The notes under the pieces are model-generated. The model was given only the letters and a program-made list of their open reading frames with translations. It did not search any database and was not told where the DNA came from. Source: Photobacterium gaetbulicola Gung47 (lineage in GTDB: Bacteria > Pseudomonadota > Gammaproteobacteria > Enterobacterales > Vibrionaceae). Taken from it: a stretch of DNA of 64,000 bases. Positions within the stretch are counted from its first letter, which is position 1. Every line of letters begins with the position of its first letter. The position numbers were made by a program, and so were the translations under genes. The stretch lies in assembly GCA_000940995.1 (NCBI GenBank), contig CP005974.1, positions 868,001 to 932,000 on the forward strand. The letters are read 5' to 3'. Of this stretch, positions 53,373 through 64,000 are shown piece by piece.

Positions 53373-53400
53373 TTGCCAAAACCAATTAAGTCTCTATAAT
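53373..53400 (+). promoter_or_regulatory. rrn operon promoter
   Basis: -35 TTGCCA (53373-53378), 16 bp, -10 TATAAT (53395-53400), then GC-rich discriminator GCGCCTCC. AT-rich sequence upstream can serve as an UP element. A boxA-like TTCTTTAACAATTTG follows near 53454 in the leader. Confidence 0.82.
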
Positions 53401-53626
53401 GCGCCTCCGTTGTCACGGCAAAGCACTGAATTAGAGCGGTTGTGGCAAACATTGTTCTTTAACAATTTGACCATGCAATCTGTGTGGGCACTCGTGAAAT
53501 GATAGTCAACAAAAGAATTATCAATGAAACTGAGTGACCAATACGAAATAGCTTCGGCTATATCGGCACAGTCAATTCATTCATTACTTCGGTAATGGAT
53601 TAACAGTATTCATTGAGCCAAAACTT

Positions 53627-55177
<1,551 letters not shown>

Positions 55178-55496
55178 ACGATATGACTGCGTTTTATGCA
55201 GTGTCCACACAGATTGCTTGGTGAAATGGTTTTAGAAATAGCAAAAGTGCTAATGAATAACGTCAGTTATTGATTAACGCTTTTGCGTTATGCTCTTTAA
55301 CAATCTGGAAAGCTGACTAGTAAATTGAATTCTTTGAATTCAATACTAAATAGTTTCTACTTAATAAGTAGGAACGAGTTCTCAAGCAACACACATTCAA
55401 GTGTCTTGTGTAAGAGTCCGGCGAAACACAGTTCATCATACTCAGATGGACAACCTTGGTTGTTGAGCCATACAGACAGACCCCTTGGGGTTGTAT
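55178..55496 (+). other. 16S-23S spacer without tRNA
   Basis: 319-bp spacer. I see no tRNA in it. A boxA-like GCTCTTTAACAATCTGG occurs near 55291, and a TGGTTGTTGAGCCATACAG segment precedes the 23S. Confidence 0.8.
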
Positions 55497-58399
<2,903 letters not shown>

Positions 58400-58482
58400 A
58401 CAACACCCAAGGGGTTTTAGCGGACTCCACGAACACTTGAATGAGTGTTGAGAACATCAGCTTTCTAAGATTGTAAGAATTT

Positions 58483-58602
58483 TGCTTGGCGACCATAGCG
58501 CTGTGGACCCACCTGATCCCATGCCGAACTCAGTAGTGAAACGCAGTAGCGCCGATGGTAGTGTGGGGCCTCCCCATGTGAGAGTAGGACATCGCCAGGC
58601 TT
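58483..58602 (+). rRNA. 5S ribosomal RNA
   Basis: 120 nt, from TGCTTGGCGACCATAGCG to ATCGCCAGGCTT, with the central CCGAACTCAGTAGTGAAACG. Confidence 0.97.
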
Positions 58603-58642
58603 CCAATTTAGATTATCGTGCTGAACACACGGTGATTTGAGT

Positions 58643-58719
58643 GGAGCGGTAGTTCAGTTGGTTAGAATACCGGCCTGTCACGCCGGGGGTCGCGGGTTCG
58701 AGTCCCGTCCGCTCCGCCA
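58643..58719 (+). tRNA. tRNA-Asp (GTC)
   Basis: 77 nt, acceptor GGAGCGG/CCGCTCC, anticodon GTC in CTGTCAC, T-loop GGTTCGAGTCC, encoded CCA. Last gene of the rrn transcript. Confidence 0.96.
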
Positions 58720-58729
58720 CTTATTAAGA

Positions 58730-58756
58730 AGCCTCGTCGAAAGACGGGGCTTTTTT
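58730..58756 (+). terminator. rrn operon terminator
   Basis: GCCTCGTC-GAAA-GACGGGGC then TTTTTT, with a stable GAAA tetraloop. Confidence 0.92.
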
Positions 58757-58787
58757 ACATCTGTCGGTTATGTTCGCCTTGTTGGCG

Positions 58788-58990
58788 AATGAGTCCCGCT
58801 GGTGCGCCAGCCCGCCGTTCCGCCACTTCTTAAGAAACCCTGTCGGTAACGACAGGGTTTTTTGCTATATACCGCTCCCTAAGAGCGCTTCGGTCTCTAG
58901 GTCGCGGCACTGGCCGTGCGCGTTGAGTCCCATCAGCTCCGCCACTTATACTAAGCCCGAGTCGAAAGATTCTGGCTTTTTTACGTTTAC
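58788..58990 (+). repeat. Two decayed copies of the tRNA-Asp tail plus terminator
   Basis: After the real tRNA-Asp and its terminator, the sequence repeats the order 'GAGTCCC ... CCGCCACTT ... AAG' plus hairpin and T-run twice more: 58789-58863 (terminator AACCCTGTCG-GTAA-CGACAGGGTT) and 58915-58982 (terminator AAGCC..GAGTC-GAAA-GATTCTGGCTTTTTT). Only the 3' parts of the tRNA remain and the bodies are lost, so these are remnants of tandem tRNA duplications. Confidence 0.7.
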
Positions 58991-59018
58991 AGCTAATGTT
59001 CGCCATTCGATGAGTGGA

Positions 59019-59363
59019 TCAATAGCCGCGATCTAGCAGGCCATAGCTAGAACTTGACGGGTTATCTTGGCATTCATCGGGATAGCTCGGGTTGATGACG
59101 GTACCGACGGTGTGCTTCCCGCTGCAATAGTCAAACCGTCCCTGCAGATAGCCGGCACGGTATTTTTCATAGTCAGTTTCTGAGTAGGCGCCGTGTTTCC
59201 CTAACTCTGTCTGGTTCCACTCCCGGTAGCCTTGCTCACCGTGGTAGGCGCCGAGCTCTTCCCATTGCTTGTTGTTTGCAAGATTGGCTTCATATTGGCT
59301 GGTGCAGGCGCTGACAAGGACAAGCAAGAGACTCAATAAGAAAAAACGTATAAACCTAGCCAT
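59019..59363 (-). CDS. DUF2799-type lipoprotein
   Basis: A 114-aa lipoprotein (lipobox VSAC, Cys about 20). WEELGAYHGEQGYREW and YRAGYLQGRFDYCSG, with paired Cys, resemble DUF2799 proteins of unknown function in Vibrio and Enterobacteria. Confidence 0.75.
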   Translation of the reverse strand: MARFIRFFLLSLLLVLVSACTSQYEANLANNKQWEELGAYHGEQGYREWNQTELGKHGAYSETDYEKYRAGYLQGRFDYCSGKHTVGTVINPSYPDECQDNPSSSSYGLLDRGY

Positions 59364-59454
59364 GGTTATTCCTCTATCAACGACGCGGAGGGACCCAAAC
59401 TGCAGATTGTGTGGGGGCCGTTTGAAACAGATGGCAATTTGGTTTAATTATGGT

Positions 59455-60654
59455 TTATCCGTTGAGAGTTGCCACTGCACGGCGACCGCTTTCGCTCATG
59501 GTACCCAGCATCGCGAGTAATAACCCTAAACCTGCGCCGATTACCATGATACCGCCTAAGTGCCAAGCCTGGCTTATCCCCAGCTTTAGCAAACCGTTGC
59601 TGAGCAAAGAGGCAAATACCATCTGGCAGGCACCTGATAAGGCGGAGACTGTGCCTGCTTTATTGCCATAAGGGACGAGCAGCAGTGACTGGGCGCATGG
59701 AAAGGCGATACCGTTGGCCATCGCCATCAGGAAGTGGCCGCTGACCATCCAGATAGGCGACAGCGGAGCGGCGATTAACACCGAGCCAGCAACAAGGTGA
59801 AGCAGCGGTGAGAGCATTAACATTTTTTGTGTTCCCAACCGGGGACGAAGCCTCTGGCATACCAAGCCTCCGCATAACAACCCAAATGCCGGCCCCATTG
59901 CCCATAGGGCATAGCGCTCGGAGGACATCCCTATCTGCACCTGCATGATAAAGGGCATCATGGAGATAGAAAGCACAACCAGCGAGAAGTTGACCCAGCC
60001 GATCCCGGCAAAGGAAAGGAAGTGCTGCTCTTGGAGCAACGAAAGGTAGGATTTTGCCAATTGGCCGACCGACTGGGGAGCCTGGGTGGCCGATAGGGTT
60101 TCGGTGAAGCACACTAGCAATAGCAGCCAGACGATAGCGATATAACCGAGCAGTATGGCAAAAACGGCTAGCCAGCCAAAATGGTGGTTCACAATACCGC
60201 CCACGACAGGGGCCATGATAGGAGTGAAGGCGGCAACAATTGCCACCCAGGTCATGGCTTTGACCAAGTCTTGCCGTTGGTAACTATCACGAATAGTCGC
60301 GCGGGCCAAGACGGCGACACTGCCGGCACCTACCCCTTGAATAACTCGGCCAAGTAGCAGCCAATGAAATGAATCGGCACACAGAACGGCAACAGCCAGC
60401 CCTGATACGGCAATCAATAAACCAGCGAGTAGGACCGGTCTACGGCCATGTACGTCGGATAATGGGCCGTAGACAAGCTGTGAGGTGCCGAAGCTGAATA
60501 AATAGCCCGAAACTAGAAGTTGAACTTGCTCGGACGAAAGCTGGAGTGAGTCAGCAACGGCAGGGAGGGCAGGAAAAACCAAGCCAAGACTCAATTGGCC
60601 GATACTGACGATCAAGCATGCGAGTAATAGCGGTTTCCAGTTAAAATTTGCCAT
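59455..60654 (-). CDS. MFS drug exporter, Bcr/CflA-EmrD type
   Basis: A 399-aa major facilitator with about 12 transmembrane helices. Motif A is GPLSDVHGRRPVLL (about residues 62-75), the RVIQGVGAGSVAVLARATIRD helix is typical of DHA1 drug:H+ antiporters, and the proline-rich FTPIMAPVVGG matches motif C. Substrate unknown. The ATG at 60654 is preceded by the purine-rich stretch GGGGGGGAAG. Confidence 0.88.
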   Translation of the reverse strand: MANFNWKPLLLACLIVSIGQLSLGLVFPALPAVADSLQLSSEQVQLLVSGYLFSFGTSQLVYGPLSDVHGRRPVLLAGLLIAVSGLAVAVLCADSFHWLLLGRVIQGVGAGSVAVLARATIRDSYQRQDLVKAMTWVAIVAAFTPIMAPVVGGIVNHHFGWLAVFAILLGYIAIVWLLLLVCFTETLSATQAPQSVGQLAKSYLSLLQEQHFLSFAGIGWVNFSLVVLSISMMPFIMQVQIGMSSERYALWAMGPAFGLLCGGLVCQRLRPRLGTQKMLMLSPLLHLVAGSVLIAAPLSPIWMVSGHFLMAMANGIAFPCAQSLLLVPYGNKAGTVSALSGACQMVFASLLSNGLLKLGISQAWHLGGIMVIGAGLGLLLAMLGTMSESGRRAVATLNG

Positions 60655-60758
60655 CTTCCCCCCCCCTCTGGTTAACCGATTAATTATGCACGGTTAGGAG
60701 GGGAAGAATAAGCAGCGCGGGCTTAATGGATTATTTCCTGGCTGGAACGAGCATTGAG

Positions 60759-61058
60759 TTACTTGTTGATGCTATAGGTGAACGGGTTAGAAAAAGAAAA
60801 CTTGCTGCCGCTGGTCTGTACTTTGCCTTGCTTCATGGCTATCAGCACTTCTTTTTGTACTTTGACCAAAGAGAAGAAGCGGATCACCATGAAGACGATA
60901 AACACCGGCATGATGATCTGTGTGACTGGCATGATATGCAGCACCATTTCATTAATCAGCCATGTCGCAAGCATCAGCAGCATCACATACAGTGAGTGGG
61001 GTTTGAGGACAATTTTTACTTCGTTGTCAGTCTCTGCCCGTTCAAAGAAAAACGCCAT
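60759..61058 (-). CDS. Small inner-membrane protein, unknown
   Basis: A 99-aa protein I cannot name. Two hydrophobic segments (about residues 22-43 and 44-63) are followed by a polar tail. SD AAGGAGAGA is directly upstream of ATG 61058, which supports real translation. It sits between the MFS exporter and dapD. Confidence 0.72.
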   Translation of the reverse strand: MAFFFERAETDNEVKIVLKPHSLYVMLLMLATWLINEMVLHIMPVTQIIMPVFIVFMVIRFFSLVKVQKEVLIAMKQGKVQTSGSKFSFSNPFTYSINK

Positions 61059-61163
61059 TTATCTCTCCTTGTGTTTGTTTGCCGATACCTTCTCACAAAC
61101 GGAGATAGGAAGGAGGTCGAAGTTGTAAGGGATAGTAACAAGGTCGCGCTAATAAGCGCAGCT

Positions 61164-61193
61164 AAAAAAAACGCCTCCGAGGAGGCGTTTTTT
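61164..61193. terminator. Terminator of dapD
   Basis: AAAAAAACGCCTCC-GA-GGAGGCGTTTTTT, usable from both sides. Confidence 0.9.
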
Positions 61194-61201
61194 ACAGGCG
61201 A

Positions 61202-62233
61202 TTAGTTGTTGCTGTGCAATTCGCTGTTCAGCTCTACCGCTGATTTGTTCGCCAGACATTCGATCTGGCCTGTCATGGAGTTGCGGCGGAACAGCAAATC
61301 AGACACGCCAGCTAGATCGCGCGCCTTGACCACTTCGACTTCCTGACCGCTCTTGTCCAGCATGCGTACTTTCGAACCTGCGGTTACGTACAGGCCTGAT
61401 TCGATCGTACAGCGATCACCCATCGGGAAGCCTAGGCCGGCATTGGCACCCAGCAGGCTGTTTTCACCGATGGAAACAACCACTTTGCCGCCACCAGATA
61501 GCGTGCCCATGATAGAAGCACCACCACCGATGTCCGAGCCGTTGCCGACCACAACGCCTGCGGAAATACGGCCTTCAACCATACTTACGCCAGTTGTGCC
61601 AGCGTTGAAGTTGATGAAACCTTCATGCATAACGGTTGTGCCTTCACCCACGTGTGCACCCAGACGAACGCGAGAAGTATCAGCAATACGAACACCTGTT
61701 GGTACCACGTAGTCGACCATTTTAGGGAACTTGTCGACACAATCGACAGTGATCGTTTCGCCGTTCAGGCGAGCTTCCATTTGGCGCTCTGCCAGCTCCG
61801 GTAGATCGATTGGACCTTGGTTGGTCCACGCGATGTTGTGCAGCAGGCCGAAAATGCCGTCCAGTACCACACCGTGAGGCTTGACCAGGCGGTGAGAGAT
61901 AAGTTGTAGCTTCAGGAAGCCTTCAGCAACAGAAGCAGGCGCTTCGTCAGTAGCAAGGATCACAACAACCAGCGGTTGCTCTGATGCTGCTGCTTTGGTT
62001 GCGAAGTTTGCACTGGCTTCTTCACCGGCTGTACTGAAAGCTGCTGCAAGATCGGCGCACTGGGCAGCCGTGACTTCGATAGCTTGATTACCTTCCTTGT
62101 AATCGACGATAGCGGCAATGGCATCTACTAGCGCGTCGGCTGGGTTTAGGGTAGGGGTTGGGAAAAACGCCTCGATGATTTTGTTATCGCGGTTTTTGGT
62201 TGCAGTACCAAGGGCTAGTGAAAAGCTGGCCAT
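61202..62233 (-). CDS. dapD: Tetrahydrodipicolinate N-succinyltransferase DapD (long form)
   Basis: Lysine/diaminopimelate pathway enzyme. 343 aa with a left-handed beta-helix C-terminal half (repeats such as GVRIADTSRVRLGAHVGEGT, GRISAGVVVGNGSDIGGGAS). This is the long type found in Pseudomonas and Actinobacteria rather than the 274-aa E. coli type. Upstream pathway step lysC lies elsewhere in the window. Confidence 0.93.
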   Translation of the reverse strand: MASFSLALGTATKNRDNKIIEAFFPTPTLNPADALVDAIAAIVDYKEGNQAIEVTAAQCADLAAAFSTAGEEASANFATKAAASEQPLVVVILATDEAPASVAEGFLKLQLISHRLVKPHGVVLDGIFGLLHNIAWTNQGPIDLPELAERQMEARLNGETITVDCVDKFPKMVDYVVPTGVRIADTSRVRLGAHVGEGTTVMHEGFINFNAGTTGVSMVEGRISAGVVVGNGSDIGGGASIMGTLSGGGKVVVSIGENSLLGANAGLGFPMGDRCTIESGLYVTAGSKVRMLDKSGQEVEVVKARDLAGVSDLLFRRNSMTGQIECLANKSAVELNSELHSNN

Positions 62234-62444
62234 TACTGTTGGTTCTCCATGTCAAAGTAATTTATGCCGTGTGTCGGCAAAGTGTGATGAACCCATCATA
62301 AAGACACTTGCGCCGTTATTGAAGGGGGCAGGAGACGATCGGTGAAAAATGATGAAATAATAACAATACAGCACGGCTATCGCTGTCGAGGATTTGGTCG
62401 CCGGAATATCAAGCTAGGGCCGGGCGATTTAGCGTGGGAAGCAA

Positions 62445-62472
62445 TAAAAAACCTCCTTGAAAGGAGGTTTGT
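62445..62472. terminator. Terminator of yebG
   Basis: AAAAAACCTCC-TTGAAA-GGAGGTTTG between yebG and dapD. Confidence 0.75.
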
Positions 62473-62499
62473 CATGAAGAATGTTGGCAGGCTTAGTGA

Positions 62500-62799
62500 T
62501 TAAGCTGCTGCATCATCCTGTTGCTCGGCGACAAGCTCAGGCTTTACCGCTTTTTTCTTCGGAGCTGCTTTCTTTTTAGCTCCCAGTGCCACAAGCACTT
62601 CTTCACGTTTTTGTGCCAAGAACAGCGAAAGCTCTTCTTGCTTGGCTTCATCCTCGAAAAGTTCACTTTCGCTTAGCAAAGTAAACATCTCGTCCGCCAT
62701 ATCTAGCATCTTGTCGTATGCGTCGGCTTCGGACTTAGAGGTGAAAGTCATCTTTTCTTCTCCGTTGCGCTCAACTACATATTTGACGATAACAGCCAT
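62500..62799 (-). CDS. yebG: SOS-induced protein YebG
   Basis: A 99-aa YebG-family protein: MAVIVKYVVERNGEEKMTFT and SKSEADAYDKMLDMADEMF match E. coli YebG, and the C terminus is Lys/Ala-rich. I chose ATG 62799 with GGAGAGGGTGA, not the ATG 57 bases upstream. A LexA box lies about 25 bp before the start. Its molecular role is unknown. Confidence 0.9.
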   Translation of the reverse strand: MAVIVKYVVERNGEEKMTFTSKSEADAYDKMLDMADEMFTLLSESELFEDEAKQEELSLFLAQKREEVLVALGAKKKAAPKKKAVKPELVAEQQDDAAA

Positions 62800-62823
62800 G
62801 GTCACCCTCTCCCGAAATTGATT

Positions 62824-62843
62824 TACTGGCTGTTTATACAGTA
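62824..62843. promoter_or_regulatory. LexA box between yebG and the glycosylase gene
   Basis: Minus strand TACTGTATAAACAGCCAGTA: CTGT-N8-CCAG, one base off the CTGT-N8-ACAG core with symmetric flanks. It lies in the divergent space and so may control both genes. Confidence 0.8.
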
Positions 62844-62855
62844 GCATTAAGGGCA

Positions 62856-63569
62856 ATGTCCAGTGATAAGCGTGTTAATGTGATGGCAAGAGAAAAATTT
62901 TCGCAAATATATGCCCGAGCCGCAGAGCGTAAGGGGGGCGAGGGTGTGCTAGAGAGCATGCTGGCTACCCCTTTGTCAGCCGATCAGCTCAAGCAGATCG
63001 GTGATGATCGCTGGCTGGCGGCATTTACCCAGAAAGTGTTCCAGTCCGGGATCAGCTGGCAGGTAGTGCGTAACAAATGGCCCAATTTCGAAGACGTGTT
63101 TTTCGGTTTCGATATCGAGAAAATGCTGCTGATGCCAACGGAAATGTGGGAGCGAAAAGCGACCGATCCGGCCATCATCCGTCACTTGGCCAAGGTGATG
63201 ACCATTCCCGACAATGCCCAGATGATCCACGAGGCTGCACTCGAGCACGGTTCCTTTTCGGCGATGGTTGCCGATTGGCCGCAGGATGATATCACCGGCC
63301 TGTGGCGTTACCTGAAAAAACACGGCAAGCGTTTGGGGGGCAATACCGGCCCTTATACTCTGCGCATCATGGGCAAAGATACCTTTATCCTCAGCGGCGA
63401 TGTCGAAGCCTACCTGCGCCAGAGCGGGATTATTGACGGTGGGCGTGACACGCAAAAATCCTTGGCGGCAGCACAATCTGCCTTTAGGGATTGGCAGCAG
63501 GAGTCTGGCCGACCGCAGTGTCAGATCAGCCAGATCATTGCATTTAGCGGCGGGGACAACCGCGTTTAA
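62856..63569 (+). CDS. DNA-3-methyladenine glycosylase I-family protein
   Basis: A 237-aa TagI-like protein. KVFQSGISWQVVRNKWPNFEDVF corresponds to the family helix-hairpin region, and the rest (NTGPYTLRIMGKDTFILSGD) diverges from E. coli Tag. It probably removes alkylated bases. ATG 62856 is used, with AAGG close by; ATG 62883 is possible. Its divergent neighbour yebG and the LexA box support a DNA damage role. Its stop overlaps the next gene's stop by 4 bp. Confidence 0.78.
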   Translation: MSSDKRVNVMAREKFSQIYARAAERKGGEGVLESMLATPLSADQLKQIGDDRWLAAFTQKVFQSGISWQVVRNKWPNFEDVFFGFDIEKMLLMPTEMWERKATDPAIIRHLAKVMTIPDNAQMIHEAALEHGSFSAMVADWPQDDITGLWRYLKKHGKRLGGNTGPYTLRIMGKDTFILSGDVEAYLRQSGIIDGGRDTQKSLAAAQSAFRDWQQESGRPQCQISQIIAFSGGDNRV

Positions 63570-64000
63570 TTATCTGCTGACTTCTGACTGTATTGGCAAA
63601 GCGGTGAATTCCACTGCTGGCAGAACGCGATAAACAGTTTTAGCAGTGGGCTTTGGTACTTCTCCTTGTGGAAGAGCAGCCAGTATTGGCGCTGCATATC
63701 GAGCGGTAGTGACAGGATGGTCAGGCGGTTGTCCTTGACGGCATGCTCCACCGCGCGTCGGGAGAGCAGGGTGAGGCCGAGTCCTGCCGCCGTGCAGTTG
63801 ATAATGGCTTCGGTGTTGTTGAGTTCAAACGCCTGGTGCCAGTGTTCGAGCCTCGGAGCGAGGCGACCAAGGAAATACTCCCGGGTACCTGAGCCCGGTT
63901 CTCGCAGTATCCACTCGCTGTGTTCAAGATCGCTCAGGCTGAGCTGCTCTGCTTTCGTCAGTGGGTGGCCGGGGTGGCAGGCAACCACCATTTCGTCACC
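63566..64000 (-). CDS. LysR-family regulator, C-terminal part
   Basis: Runs off the window's right edge; 144 residues visible up to base 64000. The segment DEMVVACHPGHPLTK, ILREPGSGTREYF and NTEAIINCTAAGLGLTLLS belong to the LysR effector-binding domain. The DNA-binding N terminus lies outside. Its target cannot be told from here. It is convergent with, and overlaps, the glycosylase gene at their stops. Confidence 0.9.
   Translation of the reverse strand, partial: GDEMVVACHPGHPLTKAEQLSLSDLEHSEWILREPGSGTREYFLGRLAPRLEHWHQAFELNNTEAIINCTAAGLGLTLLSRRAVEHAVKDNRLTILSLPLDMQRQYWLLFHKEKYQSPLLKLFIAFCQQWNSPLCQYSQKSADN

Overview
The window is a stretch of gammaproteobacterial chromosome, almost certainly Vibrionaceae and perhaps Photobacterium-like. 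The family call rests on gene order: surE-pcm-nlpD-rpoS with mutS convergent, then cinA/pncC-recA-recX-alaS-lysC-csrA, a Ser/Arg tRNA cluster, oadGAB, gshA-luxS, ffh-rpsP-rimM-trmD-rplS, aroF-tyrA against pheA, raiA, bamD against rluD-pgeF-clpB, and a complete rrn operon. The genus is a guess.

Region by region. 1-5773: stress and repair genes (surE end, pcm, nlpD, rpoS, mutS). 5880-12685: a 6.8 kb AT-rich island bounded by an 18-bp direct repeat. It carries a P4-type integrase, two adjacent reverse transcriptases, a non-coding interval with an AC-repeat, a small basic DNA-binding-like protein, an AlpA-type regulator and a candidate HUH replication protein. 12686-20637: cinA, recA (LexA box), recX, alaS, lysC, csrA and seven tRNA genes. 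20638-30866: oadGAB sodium pump, YqaA, a large M16 lipoprotein peptidase, gshA, a lytic-transglycosylase-like lipoprotein and luxS. 30945-38049: corB, ypjD, ffh, rpsP-rimM-trmD-rplS and an orphan lipoprotein. 38118-42403: a CstA/BtsT-type transporter with its LytS/LytTR two-component pair and an array of putative binding sites. 42473-49684: aromatic amino acid biosynthesis (TyrR box, aroF, tyrA, pheA with a pheL attenuator), raiA, bamD, rluD, pgeF. 49795-58719: clpB with a heat-shock promoter, a DUF533 protein, and 16S-23S-5S-tRNA-Asp. 58720-64000: decayed tRNA-Asp tails, a DUF2799 lipoprotein, an MFS drug exporter, a small membrane protein, dapD, yebG with a LexA box, a tagI-like glycosylase and the end of a LysR regulator.

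The most interesting system is on the island. The paired reverse transcriptases (427 and 648 aa, one base apart) match the architecture of the defence-associated reverse transcriptase type 3 system (UG3 + UG8). Just downstream is a structured non-coding segment in which a perfect-ended stem-loop (10722-10748) is followed directly by a free ACACAC (10749-10754). This is a good candidate for the RNA partner and template of the system. The mobile element's own control region holds three TGTGAG-N-CTCAC(A/G) palindromes between divergent regulatory genes.

Genes work together in several visible circuits: DRT3-like defence on a self-mobilising island; SOS control (recA, yebG); Phe attenuation and TyrR control of the aromatic pathway; a putative pyruvate-sensing LytS/LytTR pair controlling the adjacent transporter; and growth-rate-type promoters at the tRNA cluster and rrn operon.
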